The position numbers and the translations under genes were made by a program. Shown here piece by piece: positions 32,666 to 41,456 of a stretch of DNA of 53,971 nucleotides; within the stretch, counting starts at the first letter, position 1, and each line of letters begins with the position of its first letter. This stretch comes from Spirochaetales bacterium (lineage in GTDB: Bacteria > Spirochaetota > Spirochaetia > DSM-27196 > Salinispiraceae), in contig JAACWS010000054.1 in NCBI GenBank assembly GCA_009991955.1, positions 1-53,971 on the forward strand, written 5' to 3'. The notes under the pieces are model-generated. The model was not told the origin of the DNA. It ran no database searches and worked only from the letters and a program-made list of their open reading frames with translations.

Positions 32666-32678
32666 GAATACACCTTCA

Positions 32679-34097
32679 TCAATTAATTCCTAGGACCTTT
32701 TCGAGGCTCTTTAACGACTCCCCGGTGGTGATGAGCATGAGGCTGTCTCCCATTTGAAGGTCTACGTTTCCAGTAGGTAGTAGATTCTCACCTCCCCGGG
32801 TAATAAAAAGAATGAGGGTGTTTCGGGGTAAACGGATTTCTTGAATACGATGGCCATCAAATAGGTCGCCGGAAACGCAGACATACTCGAGGAACTCCAC
32901 CTTTCCTTCCGAGAGGCTATGGATTGAACGAAGGTTTCCTTGACGCACTAGTTTAAGGACCGAATTGACGATAGCCGAGTTCAGGCTGATTGTAGAATCG
33001 ATAGCCAAATGGGAGGCAATGTTCAAGTAGGAATTTTTTCGTACCAGGGCAAGGGTTCTGGATACTCCCAAGGACTTACCATAGAGGGCGGTAACCAGGT
33101 TAAGCTCTTGGTTATTTGTTACCGCAAGCAAGAGGTCGTATTTGCGAAGGTCTTCTTCTTCGAGAATAGGGTCTTCGGCAACGTCCCCTTGGCGCACAAG
33201 GATTTCTGGATACTTTTTGGACAGGTCCTGACAGACTTCTCTATCGGAATCGATAATCGTAATTGATGGCCCGGTTGAAGCACGAGCGTTTCGAATGAGG
33301 CTACGAATCTTGGAAAAAAAGTTCTTTGGCCCTGTCTCGGACCTTTCCTGAACTAATCCTTTAATAACTTGGGCGCCTACTCGCCCGCCTCCTACCAAGA
33401 GAATATTCTTGGCTGTTCTTGGCGCTCTTCCCAACCATTCAAAGGTAGCATCGAGGTCTGGTATAGCTCCAATCAAGTAGAGAATATCACCAGAGAGTAT
33501 TTCGGTCGAACCGGTAGGAACTATCGGCTGGCCATCTCGGAGGATGACTGCAACCAGAAAATTCCTTCCAGAACTTTGTTTGAGGCTAAGCAGCGTTGCC
33601 CCGATAGCAGGACTAGAATCCAAGACCTGTATTGAGCGCATTTCGAAGGAGTTATTTGGAAAGGATAGGATATCGGAGATTACGCCGTGTTCGACGATGC
33701 GAAGAATTGCATTGGCGGCTTCGATATCAGGGTTTATAACGTGGGTAATTCCCATGAATGAACGTCCATGAGCGATCGCCTCGGTGTACTCTTCGTTTCG
33801 AACCCGCGCAATAGTCGTTTTGACCTGAAATTCTGCACTCACTAGCCCACAGGCGATAATATTGAGTTCATCGGATTCGGTTACCGAAATAAAAATATCG
33901 GCGTTTTGGGCTCCCGCTTGGATGAGGGTTTCTCTTCGATTTGCTTCGCCTAGAATTACCATGCAGTCGAGGGAATTGATCGCATCTTTGACCGTTTCTT
34001 CGTCCCGATCGATAAGCACTACATCTCGACCCTCGTGGATGAGTTGCCGAGCTATACGTATACCTACGTTACCTGCACCAAGGATTACTATTTTCAC
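32679..34097 (-). CDS. trkA: Trk potassium uptake NAD-binding regulator
   Basis: A 472-residue protein with two RCK units (each N plus C). The first Rossmann loop is ILGAGNVG near residue 5, and the second is LLVGGGRVGAQV near 238. This tandem form is typical of TrkA, which gates TrkH. It overlaps the upstream SRPBCC-type gene by 4 bp and is followed closely by trkH. Confidence 0.96.
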   Translation of the reverse strand: MKIVILGAGNVGIRIARQLIHEGRDVVLIDRDEETVKDAINSLDCMVILGEANRRETLIQAGAQNADIFISVTESDELNIIACGLVSAEFQVKTTIARVRNEEYTEAIAHGRSFMGITHVINPDIEAANAILRIVEHGVISDILSFPNNSFEMRSIQVLDSSPAIGATLLSLKQSSGRNFLVAVILRDGQPIVPTGSTEILSGDILYLIGAIPDLDATFEWLGRAPRTAKNILLVGGGRVGAQVIKGLVQERSETGPKNFFSKIRSLIRNARASTGPSITIIDSDREVCQDLSKKYPEILVRQGDVAEDPILEEEDLRKYDLLLAVTNNQELNLVTALYGKSLGVSRTLALVRKNSYLNIASHLAIDSTISLNSAIVNSVLKLVRQGNLRSIHSLSEGKVEFLEYVCVSGDLFDGHRIQEIRLPRNTLILFITRGGENLLPTGNVDLQMGDSLMLITTGESLKSLEKVLGIN

Positions 34098-34690
34098 AGG
34101 TCCGAAGTATACCCCAGGGTCTGCGCCTGGTACACAAGATTGAGGGCCATTTTTTCGACCTTTTCTTTCAAAAAGGTCTGAAACATCTCATCGTTCATGA
34201 AGGCGGCGAGTAATCCCCAAAGGTGCATGTCAATTTGAAAGCGGGTACCAAACTCCGGGCTAGTTTGGAGGGTGAGCCCTCCGCCATAAATGCCAAAAAA
34301 CCCCCTTTTAAGGCGTAGGGTAAGGATATGGTCCCCGGGAGTAATAGAAAAGGCGGCGGTGTTTCCCTTTTTATTGAGGGGCCAACCTCGATTCATGTCG
34401 TATACAATAACCATAGTCCAGGGCGGTTCATACAAAAAATCTTTGAAGTGCACCCAGTCGTGGACCGAATCGGGGTCGTTTCCATCGAGGAAACGGGACG
34501 CCCATTGGCGATACCGGGGAAAGTCCTGGAGGATCGCCCAGGCTCCCCCATTCCAGGCCCTGGTGTCGATAGTTCCCTGGGCGTAGTAGTGACTCCCTTC
34601 TTTCCACGAGTCTACGGTGGTAATAATTGGATCCGCTGCAAAAGCTGGAGAAAGTAGCCCAACAAGAAGTATTAGAAAAGCAATCTTCAT
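34094..34690 (-). CDS. Exported SRPBCC/START-like protein
   Basis: A 198-residue protein with a signal peptide (KIAFLILLVGLLSPAFA, cleavage near residue 18) and a mature domain with the helix-grip pattern: AWAILQDFPRYRQWA, a long WTMVIVYDMN strand region, and a C-terminal helix FQTFLKEKVEKMALNLV. Such domains bind hydrophobic ligands. It leads the trkA-trkH operon, an unexpected neighbour for potassium uptake. TTGTAT, 18 bp and TATTCT end 8 nt before the ATG, suggesting a leaderless message. Function unknown. Confidence 0.75.
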   Translation of the reverse strand: MKIAFLILLVGLLSPAFAADPIITTVDSWKEGSHYYAQGTIDTRAWNGGAWAILQDFPRYRQWASRFLDGNDPDSVHDWVHFKDFLYEPPWTMVIVYDMNRGWPLNKKGNTAAFSITPGDHILTLRLKRGFFGIYGGGLTLQTSPEFGTRFQIDMHLWGLLAAFMNDEMFQTFLKEKVEKMALNLVYQAQTLGYTSDL

Positions 34691-34698
34691 ATTCTACA

Positions 34699-34728
34699 AG
34701 AATAGGCGAATTATGCCCCTGGATACAA
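34699..34728 (-). promoter_or_regulatory. Promoter of the SRPBCC-trkA-trkH operon, possibly leaderless
   Basis: On the minus strand TTGTAT (34728-34723), 18 bp and TATTCT (34704-34699), 8 nt before ATG 34690. The divergent ktrB start is only 64 bp away. Confidence 0.5.
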
Positions 34729-34754
34729 GTCGGATACCTAGGGTACCATAGGGT

Positions 34755-36413
34755 ATGATTCACGGAATTGTCCTTGCCCTGGGACTTTTGGGGTTAGTTT
34801 TACCTGGAAGTTCAACGGTTTTTTCCCAAGTTGTTTCCCTTGGTGTTGTCATTGGTACCCTGGTAGAGCTTTTGATCTCTCTGGTCGCGGCTCCTTACAA
34901 GGGTATACATGTCCGGCGACGTTGGATTTCCTATTTGACCGGGGTAGTTGGTGTTGCTTTCCTCTTGGGACTTGGACAACTAGGCGAGACCCTTGGTCTT
35001 TCCTTGTTGGTATTACGAAGCCTTTCTTTAGCCTACCGGTCGGTAAGTAGGCGGTTTGGCACCGGTACTTTTTTCCAAAATTTGACACTTCATCCTGCGG
35101 CTACTTTGGCCTTGAGTTTTTTCTATGTCATACTTGGGGGCACGGTTTACCTTATGCTTCCCTTTGTCACAAAGGTTCCTGGGGGATTAAGTTTTCTCGA
35201 AGCCCTTTTTACCGCCGCATCGGCGGTGTGCGTAACCGGCCTCATTGTGGTCGATACCGCCCAGATCTATTCCTTTTGGGGACTTCTGGGCATTGGTACC
35301 CTCATTCAGATAGGTGGTCTAGGTATTATGATTTTTACCTACACCGCAGTTTTTGGTCTTCGTAAGTCTGTCGGGCTGGAAGACAAGATTATGTTGTCCT
35401 ATATGATGAACCAACAAGACTACTCCCAGCTCGCCCGGGGGCTCACGTCGATGGTGGCCTTTACCTTTCTTATCGAGGGAATAGGGGCAGGTATTCTTTT
35501 CGGATATTTCTGGAGCCAGGGGTTTGACCTGCTCCAGGCTCTGGGTTTTGGGGTATTCCATGCGATTTCCGCCTTTTGTAACGCGGGGTTTGCTCTCTTT
35601 ACCGATAGCCTTGAGGGATTTGTAACCTCACCGGTGCTAAACGGGACTATTGCGATTCTTATTATTTTGGGCGGACTTAGTTTTCCCGTGCTCACTAACC
35701 TGCGGGAATGGATCTTAGGTCGGAGAAATCGTTCTATTCCTGTGTCCTTGAGTTTTAATACCAGGGTTGTTCTGGGAATTTCGAGTTTTCTGCTACTTTC
35801 GGGGACCCTACTCATTTATGGTCTTGAGTATCGTAACGCCTTGTCTGAGCTTCCAATTGGCGCCAAATATCTGGCGAGTTTCTTTCAGTCGGTAACCTTA
35901 AGGACCGCAGGCTTTAATACGATAAACCTTGCTTCCCTCAGCGATGGGCTGACTTTAGTTACCCTCGTATTTATGTTCATAGGTGGAGCATCGGGGAGTA
36001 CCGCAGGGGGCATAAAAGTGAACACTCTCGGCGCCCTGGGTGCTACCTTGTGGGCCCAGTTGAAGGGTTATACCCAGGTGAAGGTAGGTAAAGAGGCCAT
36101 TGCTCCTCGGATTGCTACGAATAGTTTATTTCTTTTTTTCTTTGGAATTGTTGTGGTTGGACTTGGTCTCTTTGGTCTTTTGGTAACCAACGACCTTCCG
36201 TTTCTTGATTTGGCCTTCGAGACCGTGTCGGCCTTTGGTACCGTTGGGTTAAGTCGAGGTATAACCGCAGATCTCAATAGCCCGGGTCGGGTTATAGTAA
36301 TTGCCCTTATGTTTATTGGCCGGGTAGGGCCAATGACCTTGCTTTCTGCCCTAAAACGGACGGGGAGCAATAATCCTGGAGTATTTCCCGAGCGAGATAT
36401 TTTCATCGGATAA
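34755..36413 (+). CDS. ktrB: Ktr potassium uptake membrane subunit (KtrB-like)
   Basis: A 552-residue TrkH/KtrB-superfamily transporter. The four filter loops read SAVCVTGLIV, SAFCNAGFAL, TLRTAGFNT and SAFGTVGLSRG, and the last is typical of KtrB. The ~110 N-terminal residues hold extra hydrophobic helices ahead of the usual core, making it longer than most KtrB proteins. It is divergent from the Trk operon and is followed by ktrA after 31 bp. KtrAB systems usually couple K+ uptake to Na+. Confidence 0.94.
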   Translation: MIHGIVLALGLLGLVLPGSSTVFSQVVSLGVVIGTLVELLISLVAAPYKGIHVRRRWISYLTGVVGVAFLLGLGQLGETLGLSLLVLRSLSLAYRSVSRRFGTGTFFQNLTLHPAATLALSFFYVILGGTVYLMLPFVTKVPGGLSFLEALFTAASAVCVTGLIVVDTAQIYSFWGLLGIGTLIQIGGLGIMIFTYTAVFGLRKSVGLEDKIMLSYMMNQQDYSQLARGLTSMVAFTFLIEGIGAGILFGYFWSQGFDLLQALGFGVFHAISAFCNAGFALFTDSLEGFVTSPVLNGTIAILIILGGLSFPVLTNLREWILGRRNRSIPVSLSFNTRVVLGISSFLLLSGTLLIYGLEYRNALSELPIGAKYLASFFQSVTLRTAGFNTINLASLSDGLTLVTLVFMFIGGASGSTAGGIKVNTLGALGATLWAQLKGYTQVKVGKEAIAPRIATNSLFLFFFGIVVVGLGLFGLLVTNDLPFLDLAFETVSAFGTVGLSRGITADLNSPGRVIVIALMFIGRVGPMTLLSALKRTGSNNPGVFPERDIFIG

Positions 36414-36444
36414 CAGAAATCTCATTATCAAAGAAGGGGGATGA

Positions 36445-37152
36445 ATGGCAAAAACGCAGACAAAGACAGGAACAGTCTTTGCAGTTCTCGGAATAGGTTC
36501 GTTCGGGCACCAATTGTGTGAAGACCTGATGGTCAGAGGTGGAAAAGTTATCGCCCTCGATGTAGATCCCGAGGTCATCGCAAAAATAAAGGACCGGGTT
36601 ACCCAAGCTATAATAATCGATGCTGCCGACGATTCTTCTTTCTTTCAGGCAAACCTTGGGGACGTAGACATTGCGATAGTTGCCATGGGTAATGCTATCG
36701 AAAGTAGTATTCTTACGACGGCGCTTTTGAAATCCGCTGGTATACCCTACATAATTGCCCGAGCAGTTTCATCGATTCACGAACGAGTATTGCGCCAGGT
36801 AGGAGCCGACGAAATTATTAACCTGGAGGAAGAAGGGGGAACCCGTTTAGCTACTCGTTTATTGGCCCCAAGGCTTTTTGATCGAATCCCCTTGAGCCCA
36901 AATATTAGCCTCGTCGAATTTACTCCGCCCCGAGGATTTGAAGGAAAATCTCTCGTTGAGCTGGAACTAAGAAAAAAGTTGGGTATAAGTGTAGTTGCCG
37001 TAAAGCGTTTTACAATTAAGGTAGGCGAGGACGGGGATAGGGATCGGAATGAAGATTTGTTCTTTCCCGATGCCCAGTTTCTCATCCAGGAAAATGACGT
37101 TCTCGTAGTAGTGGGAGAGAATGATTCCCTCGAAGGATTGCATGAGCTGTAG
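36445..37152 (+). CDS. ktrA: Ktr potassium uptake regulatory subunit (RCK domain)
   Basis: A 235-residue single-RCK protein. The Rossmann loop VLGIGSFGHQL lies near residue 12, and the acidic residue for nucleotide ribose binding is in IALDVDPE. A C-terminal RCK_C domain (~155-235) follows. It is half the size of TrkA, as expected for KtrA, which forms an octameric gating ring on KtrB. GAAGGGGG precedes the start; an ATG 4 bp upstream is out of frame. Confidence 0.95.
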   Translation: MAKTQTKTGTVFAVLGIGSFGHQLCEDLMVRGGKVIALDVDPEVIAKIKDRVTQAIIIDAADDSSFFQANLGDVDIAIVAMGNAIESSILTTALLKSAGIPYIIARAVSSIHERVLRQVGADEIINLEEEGGTRLATRLLAPRLFDRIPLSPNISLVEFTPPRGFEGKSLVELELRKKLGISVVAVKRFTIKVGEDGDRDRNEDLFFPDAQFLIQENDVLVVVGENDSLEGLHEL

Positions 37153-37160
37153 GAGCGTCT

Positions 37161-37931
37161 ATGATACTTATTTCTAAAGGATATCTGTGGCTTTTTGGGG
37201 TTGTCCTCGGACTCCTATGGACTGGATACGGGGTTGCTGGTTTTTTATTCGATTCAGAAACCCTTCTTTTTTTAGGGATCCTAGGATTTCTCCTCCTGGG
37301 TCTTTTGATAATAGGCCTGATTTCTACCGGTCGGTCGGCTACTCATAAGGCAAAAAGGCTTCTTGGCACAAGTCTCGACTCCCCAAAAGTATCCGAACAA
37401 TGGACAGAGGCTATGGGAGACCTTGGTACAGCAATTTTTAGCCATGAACGAAGGTTAATAGAAGCAAACTGGAGCCTTACGGGCAAGGTGCAAAGTATGC
37501 ACCGACTGGTAAGCTTTTTGTCGCGGAATTTTCCGACCCCTTTGTTTGTTAGCGACACCTACGGAAAGTTAGTTTATGTTAGCCCCTCTGGGGCTTTACT
37601 GGTAGAATCTTCGGCCAGATCGCTCATAGGTGATGATCTTCGTAGGATTTTCCCCGAGTTTCGACTTTTTCCCGTGCTTTCCGCCCTCGAGCAAGGATTG
37701 GGCCGGACTACCCTTTCTTGGTCAAATAAGAAGGTAAGAGTCTACGGTCTGTCCGGGAAGACTGGTGCTCCCGAATATCTTCTGCTTACCCTTAATACCG
37801 AAAAGTTTGAAGAACCCGAGCTCGAAATTCCCGAGGAAGTAGCCGCACCATCGAAGAATCAAGCAAAAGAAAGTAGCTTTTTTGGTCGCCTACGACAAAG
37901 CTTCGGAAAAGTTCTCAAAAACCGAAATTAG
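37161..37931 (+). CDS. Membrane protein with a cytoplasmic PAS-like domain
   Basis: A 256-residue protein. Two membrane helices (~8-30 and ~35-57) are followed by a short helical linker (~75-115) and a PAS-like domain (~120-215; FPTPLFVSDTYGKLVYVSPSG is the typical entry). The tail is charged. There is no kinase, cyclase or HTH output. It starts 9 bp after ktrA with TAGGAG at good spacing, and ends overlapping the GH31 ribosome site, so it is in the same operon. It may be a sensory partner of KtrAB, or it may regulate something else; function unknown. Confidence 0.75.
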   Translation: MILISKGYLWLFGVVLGLLWTGYGVAGFLFDSETLLFLGILGFLLLGLLIIGLISTGRSATHKAKRLLGTSLDSPKVSEQWTEAMGDLGTAIFSHERRLIEANWSLTGKVQSMHRLVSFLSRNFPTPLFVSDTYGKLVYVSPSGALLVESSARSLIGDDLRRIFPEFRLFPVLSALEQGLGRTTLSWSNKKVRVYGLSGKTGAPEYLLLTLNTEKFEEPELEIPEEVAAPSKNQAKESSFFGRLRQSFGKVLKNRN

Positions 37932-37945
37932 TGAGGAGGAGCGAG

Positions 37946-40363
37946 ATGTATTTTCATAAGGTCGACACACCCTACAATTTCTTGTTCACCCAGGCAGGAG
38001 AACGAGAAAGTACGGAAGTTGCCCGCCCCCTCTTGCCCAGTGGTGAAGAATTTGTCGTCTCACTCCTGCCCCAAGGACACGATAGTTTTCGTTATTCGGT
38101 CACCAGTTCAAAACGCTGGCCCCAGGGTAATCCCAGTCAGGCTGTCCTTTCAACCGACGAATTTCATTCGGTCCCGTCGAGAGTATCCGGCCAGATAAAA
38201 CCCGACGGCTCGGTTGAGTTTTCCTGGGACGGGAAGATTCTCCTTTCGAGTCTGGGACAAAAAGGATTTGGCGTAAACGGAACCCACTGGATGCTCTGTT
38301 TTCCATACAAACCGCACCAACGTTTCTACGGAATGGGGGAGAAAAAGGGATTTGAACGAACTGGAAAGCGGACCCAATTTTGGAACACCGATGTCTTTGG
38401 GGACTTTGCCCCAGGACTCATAGAAACCGCCGACACCGATCCGATGTACGCCTCATTTCCAGTGTTGATCATTCGCCTGGAAGAAGGAAACCAGACCCCA
38501 GCGGGCCTCGAAACCCAAGGGTATCGGTACGCCGGAATAGTAATAAACAACCCGGATGCGGTCTTTATGAACATCGCGGCCGAAGAAGGCATTTTTGCCT
38601 TTCAGGGAATACCACCCGAACCGGTCTGGTATTTTGGTTCCCGCAACTGGGAGCCGGAGGTGTATTTTTTCTTTTCCGAGGACCTCCCCTCGATGGTACG
38701 AAAGATTCAAAACCTTCAGGGACGGGTTGCCCTTCCTCCCCTCTGGGCTTTGGGCCACCATCAGAGCCGATGGGGTTACAGGAGCGCCGATCAACTGGAA
38801 ACCTTAGAAATGAAGTTTCGGGAATTAGAAATCCCCAATGATGCCCTCTGGCTCGATATCGAGTATATGCGGGGGTACCGAATCTTTACGATCAACGACG
38901 AAGCCTTTCCAGATCTAGAGAAGACCTTAGATGATCTTCGACAGAAGGGTATACGGGTTGTTCCAATCCTGGACCCAGGTATCAAATTAGACCCCGATTG
39001 GGATGTGTATACCGATGGCAAAACCCATAACATCTACGCTCGGAATACCGAGGGGGAAGATTTTTGTGGCTTTGTTTGGCCCGGGGTTACGGTGTTTCCG
39101 GACTTTTCCCAGGGAGAGGTGCGTAATTGGTGGGCGAAAAAGGTGACCGAATTTGCTAAAAGGGGATTTGCCGGATTCTGGATCGATATGAACGATCCTT
39201 CCACCGGTTCGGCTCCCCTGGAGGATATGAGGTTCGACTCTGGTCTCCTTGAGCACGGGGCGTACCACAACCAATACGCAATGGGCATGGCCAGCGCGAC
39301 CCGGCGAGGGCTGGAGTTGGCCGGTGAGGGAAGACGACCATTTTTGCTGAGTCGAAGTGCTTTTCTATCTTCCGGTCGGTACACGGCCCTTTGGACCGGC
39401 GATAATGTGTCGAATGTTCATCACTTAGCCAATGGAATTACCTTGGCCCTGAGTTTATCCCTTTCGGGAATGCCCTTTATTGGTCCCGACGTTCCGGGAT
39501 TTGGAGGTAATGCATCGGCAGAACTTATGCGAGCCTGGTACAAGGCTGGCTTTTTATTCCCCTTCTTTCGAAACCACAACATCCTTTCCGCCCAAGATCA
39601 GGAACCCTGGACTCGGGATGCAAAGACGACCGAAATCGTCACCGAGTACATTCGATTACGCTACAAGTTCTTGCCCTACCTCTACAATCTGTTTATCGAT
39701 CAAGAAGACCACGGCGATCCGATTCTTCGGCCAATTCTCTATCACGACGACAGCGAGGCGGCGACTCGAATTGAAGATCAGTTTTTGGTAGGACCCTACA
39801 TTATGCAAGCGCCGATTTTATCCGAGACCGATTTCGGACGAAAGGTCTATGTGCCCCGGGGTTCTTGGTATTCGATCCTGAGAGAGCAGTGGATTACCGG
39901 TCCGACGGAAATTGACGTAGAAACGAAGGCCGAGACGACACCCCTGTACTTTTTGGAAGGGGGAATACTACCCCTTCAAACAGGAATTAGGAAATCGAAC
40001 CAGAACGATCTATCGAGGCTTGAGCTCCTCTTGTTGTGGCATCCGGGACTCAAGGAGTCAACAACCCTGCGTTATCGATTCGACGACGGGGAAACCAACG
40101 AGTATCGAAGGGGCATCCGAAGCGAGGTAGAAATAATCCTTCATCCCGGCCAGAATCCGCGGGTACAAATTACCGGCCGTCGGATGGCAGCGGGTCCAAT
40201 GAACGTCACCCTCCTATTTTTGGGTACCCATCGGTTGGCGGATGTCGAAGTTGATGGAATCAGAAGTCCTGTGAGCTTGGACCTGAGTACCCTTCGAATT
40301 GGGGGCCGAAACCTCAAGGTTACGGTGAGCAGATATTGGAACGTTGGGGTGAAGCAGGGTTAG
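37946..40363 (+). CDS. Glycoside hydrolase family 31 (alpha-glucosidase-like)
   Basis: An 805-residue GH31 enzyme. The nucleophile motif is GFWIDMNDPS (Asp414) and the acid/base is in ALWTGDNVS (Asp486). An N-terminal beta-sandwich with FYGMGEKKGFERTG and a C-terminal beta domain flank the barrel. No signal peptide, so it acts on imported oligosaccharides. ATG 37946 (MYFHKV) is chosen because GAGGAGG lies 8 bp upstream; a GTG at 37931 would be inside that site. GH31 specificity (alpha-glucosidase or alpha-xylosidase) cannot be decided. It is last in the ktrB-ktrA-PAS operon and overlaps the convergent next gene by 4 bp. Confidence 0.95.
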   Translation: MYFHKVDTPYNFLFTQAGERESTEVARPLLPSGEEFVVSLLPQGHDSFRYSVTSSKRWPQGNPSQAVLSTDEFHSVPSRVSGQIKPDGSVEFSWDGKILLSSLGQKGFGVNGTHWMLCFPYKPHQRFYGMGEKKGFERTGKRTQFWNTDVFGDFAPGLIETADTDPMYASFPVLIIRLEEGNQTPAGLETQGYRYAGIVINNPDAVFMNIAAEEGIFAFQGIPPEPVWYFGSRNWEPEVYFFFSEDLPSMVRKIQNLQGRVALPPLWALGHHQSRWGYRSADQLETLEMKFRELEIPNDALWLDIEYMRGYRIFTINDEAFPDLEKTLDDLRQKGIRVVPILDPGIKLDPDWDVYTDGKTHNIYARNTEGEDFCGFVWPGVTVFPDFSQGEVRNWWAKKVTEFAKRGFAGFWIDMNDPSTGSAPLEDMRFDSGLLEHGAYHNQYAMGMASATRRGLELAGEGRRPFLLSRSAFLSSGRYTALWTGDNVSNVHHLANGITLALSLSLSGMPFIGPDVPGFGGNASAELMRAWYKAGFLFPFFRNHNILSAQDQEPWTRDAKTTEIVTEYIRLRYKFLPYLYNLFIDQEDHGDPILRPILYHDDSEAATRIEDQFLVGPYIMQAPILSETDFGRKVYVPRGSWYSILREQWITGPTEIDVETKAETTPLYFLEGGILPLQTGIRKSNQNDLSRLELLLLWHPGLKESTTLRYRFDDGETNEYRRGIRSEVEIILHPGQNPRVQITGRRMAAGPMNVTLLFLGTHRLADVEVDGIRSPVSLDLSTLRIGGRNLKVTVSRYWNVGVKQG

Positions 40364-41343
40364 AGTCCCAAATCTTCCATACGCCCTGCCACTTCGAGTC
40401 CTGCCGATGGGCTGGAAGAGGCAAAGGGGCGGGGGAGGGTTCCTTCCAGGGCTATTTCGGCGGCTACGCTTTCTTTGATAGTCCTGGTCATTTCTCCCGT
40501 CACCGGTGCTGCCAGAGGCGCCCCATCATCCCGGGTGCCACTGAAACGAAAATCCAAGTTATTTGCTCGAATTCTTCCCCTCACCAGGGTATCTTCGACC
40601 CTGAGGTCCTCGATTTTTGCCCCTGTGTAGGTGGCAAAGGGGTAGTAGGTCTCATCGATGAAGAGGTACCCAAGAAAGCCCACGAAGCTCCGACCCATCC
40701 ATGGAATCTTTGCTACCGACAACATAAAACTCAGGGGGGTAGGGGTGGGAAAACTATTGGCCTGCATCCATATCCACGCCGAGGGGAAGCTCTTTCCCCA
40801 GTCTTTTTCGATGTAGCCATGGCCCTGGGCAAAATCGACTGTTCGAGACTGACCGCCACTTCTGAGGTTTACACTGCCGGTCAGATCGTGGTGGGCAGAG
40901 ACTAGACCGTGATAACATTCCATAGCGGGTACGTAGCGGTAGGGACCCATTATTCCTGGTCGGGCCAGGGAAATAGGAAACTCGCGCAGGTTGGAGTAGC
41001 GTATCTGGCCAACCAAAGAAAAATCACCCTTATGAAGATCCAGGCGAATCCCCGAAAGGCCAAAGGTTGAAGAACCAATACGAACATCGAAGGTGGAGCG
41101 GTCAAAAATGGCCTCTTCGAGGGGATACCGAAGGTACCAGGAACTTCCGGTCCCCGGACCCTCGGCCACATTTACCTGAATAAAGCTATGGGAATCGTTG
41201 CCCAAACTAACCCCGGGAATAATAGCCAGGGTCGTGGAGTATCCCGACTGTCCGGGTAGACTTACGTGCTTGCAGTACCAGCCTTCGAAGTACTGTTTTT
41301 TACCAAAATGTCCTTGAAAGGACGGGGGATTAAAGAGTGCCAT
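40360..41343 (-). CDS. Tocopherol-cyclase-like protein
   Basis: A 327-residue protein of the tocopherol cyclase-like family (lipocalin-like halves). FEGWYCKHV near the start, then GYSTTLAIIPGVS, HSFIQV and GYIEKDWGKSFPSAWIWMQAN are the family marks. In plants and cyanobacteria this fold cyclises tocopherol precursors. In other bacteria the role is unknown, and a quinone or hydrophobic ligand is only a guess. A TATATT ends 6 nt before ATG 41343 (chosen over an upstream in-frame ATG-like start), so the message may be leaderless. A palindrome lies 60 bp upstream. Confidence 0.85.
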   Translation of the reverse strand: MALFNPPSFQGHFGKKQYFEGWYCKHVSLPGQSGYSTTLAIIPGVSLGNDSHSFIQVNVAEGPGTGSSWYLRYPLEEAIFDRSTFDVRIGSSTFGLSGIRLDLHKGDFSLVGQIRYSNLREFPISLARPGIMGPYRYVPAMECYHGLVSAHHDLTGSVNLRSGGQSRTVDFAQGHGYIEKDWGKSFPSAWIWMQANSFPTPTPLSFMLSVAKIPWMGRSFVGFLGYLFIDETYYPFATYTGAKIEDLRVEDTLVRGRIRANNLDFRFSGTRDDGAPLAAPVTGEMTRTIKESVAAEIALEGTLPRPFASSSPSAGLEVAGRMEDLGL

Positions 41344-41349
41344 GGGGAA

Positions 41350-41355
41350 AATATA
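41350..41355 (-). promoter_or_regulatory. Probable -10 element of the tocopherol-cyclase-like gene
   Basis: TATATT on the minus strand ends 6 nt before ATG 41343. No convincing -35 is found at 16-18 bp, so activation by a regulator is possible. Confidence 0.45.
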
Positions 41356-41402
41356 CCCCAATTTTCTGAATTAGGGTCTTTCGACTTATAGAAAGTTCGT
41401 AG

Positions 41403-41419
41403 GTGTAACATAATTACAC
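41403..41419. promoter_or_regulatory. Inverted repeat GTGTAA-N5-TTACAC, candidate operator
   Basis: Perfect 6-bp arms spaced by CATAA lie between the two leftward genes, upstream of the tocopherol-cyclase-like gene. It could bind a dimeric regulator at the weak promoter there. Confidence 0.5.
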
Positions 41420-41456
41420 AGTTATAGAAAGTGAGTACTTTTGTTACAGTTGAAGA

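Noticed and set aside
40336..40905. 189-codon plus-strand frame after GH31
   Set aside because: It is antisense to the tocopherol-cyclase-like gene, overlaps the GH31 end and has no start signal.
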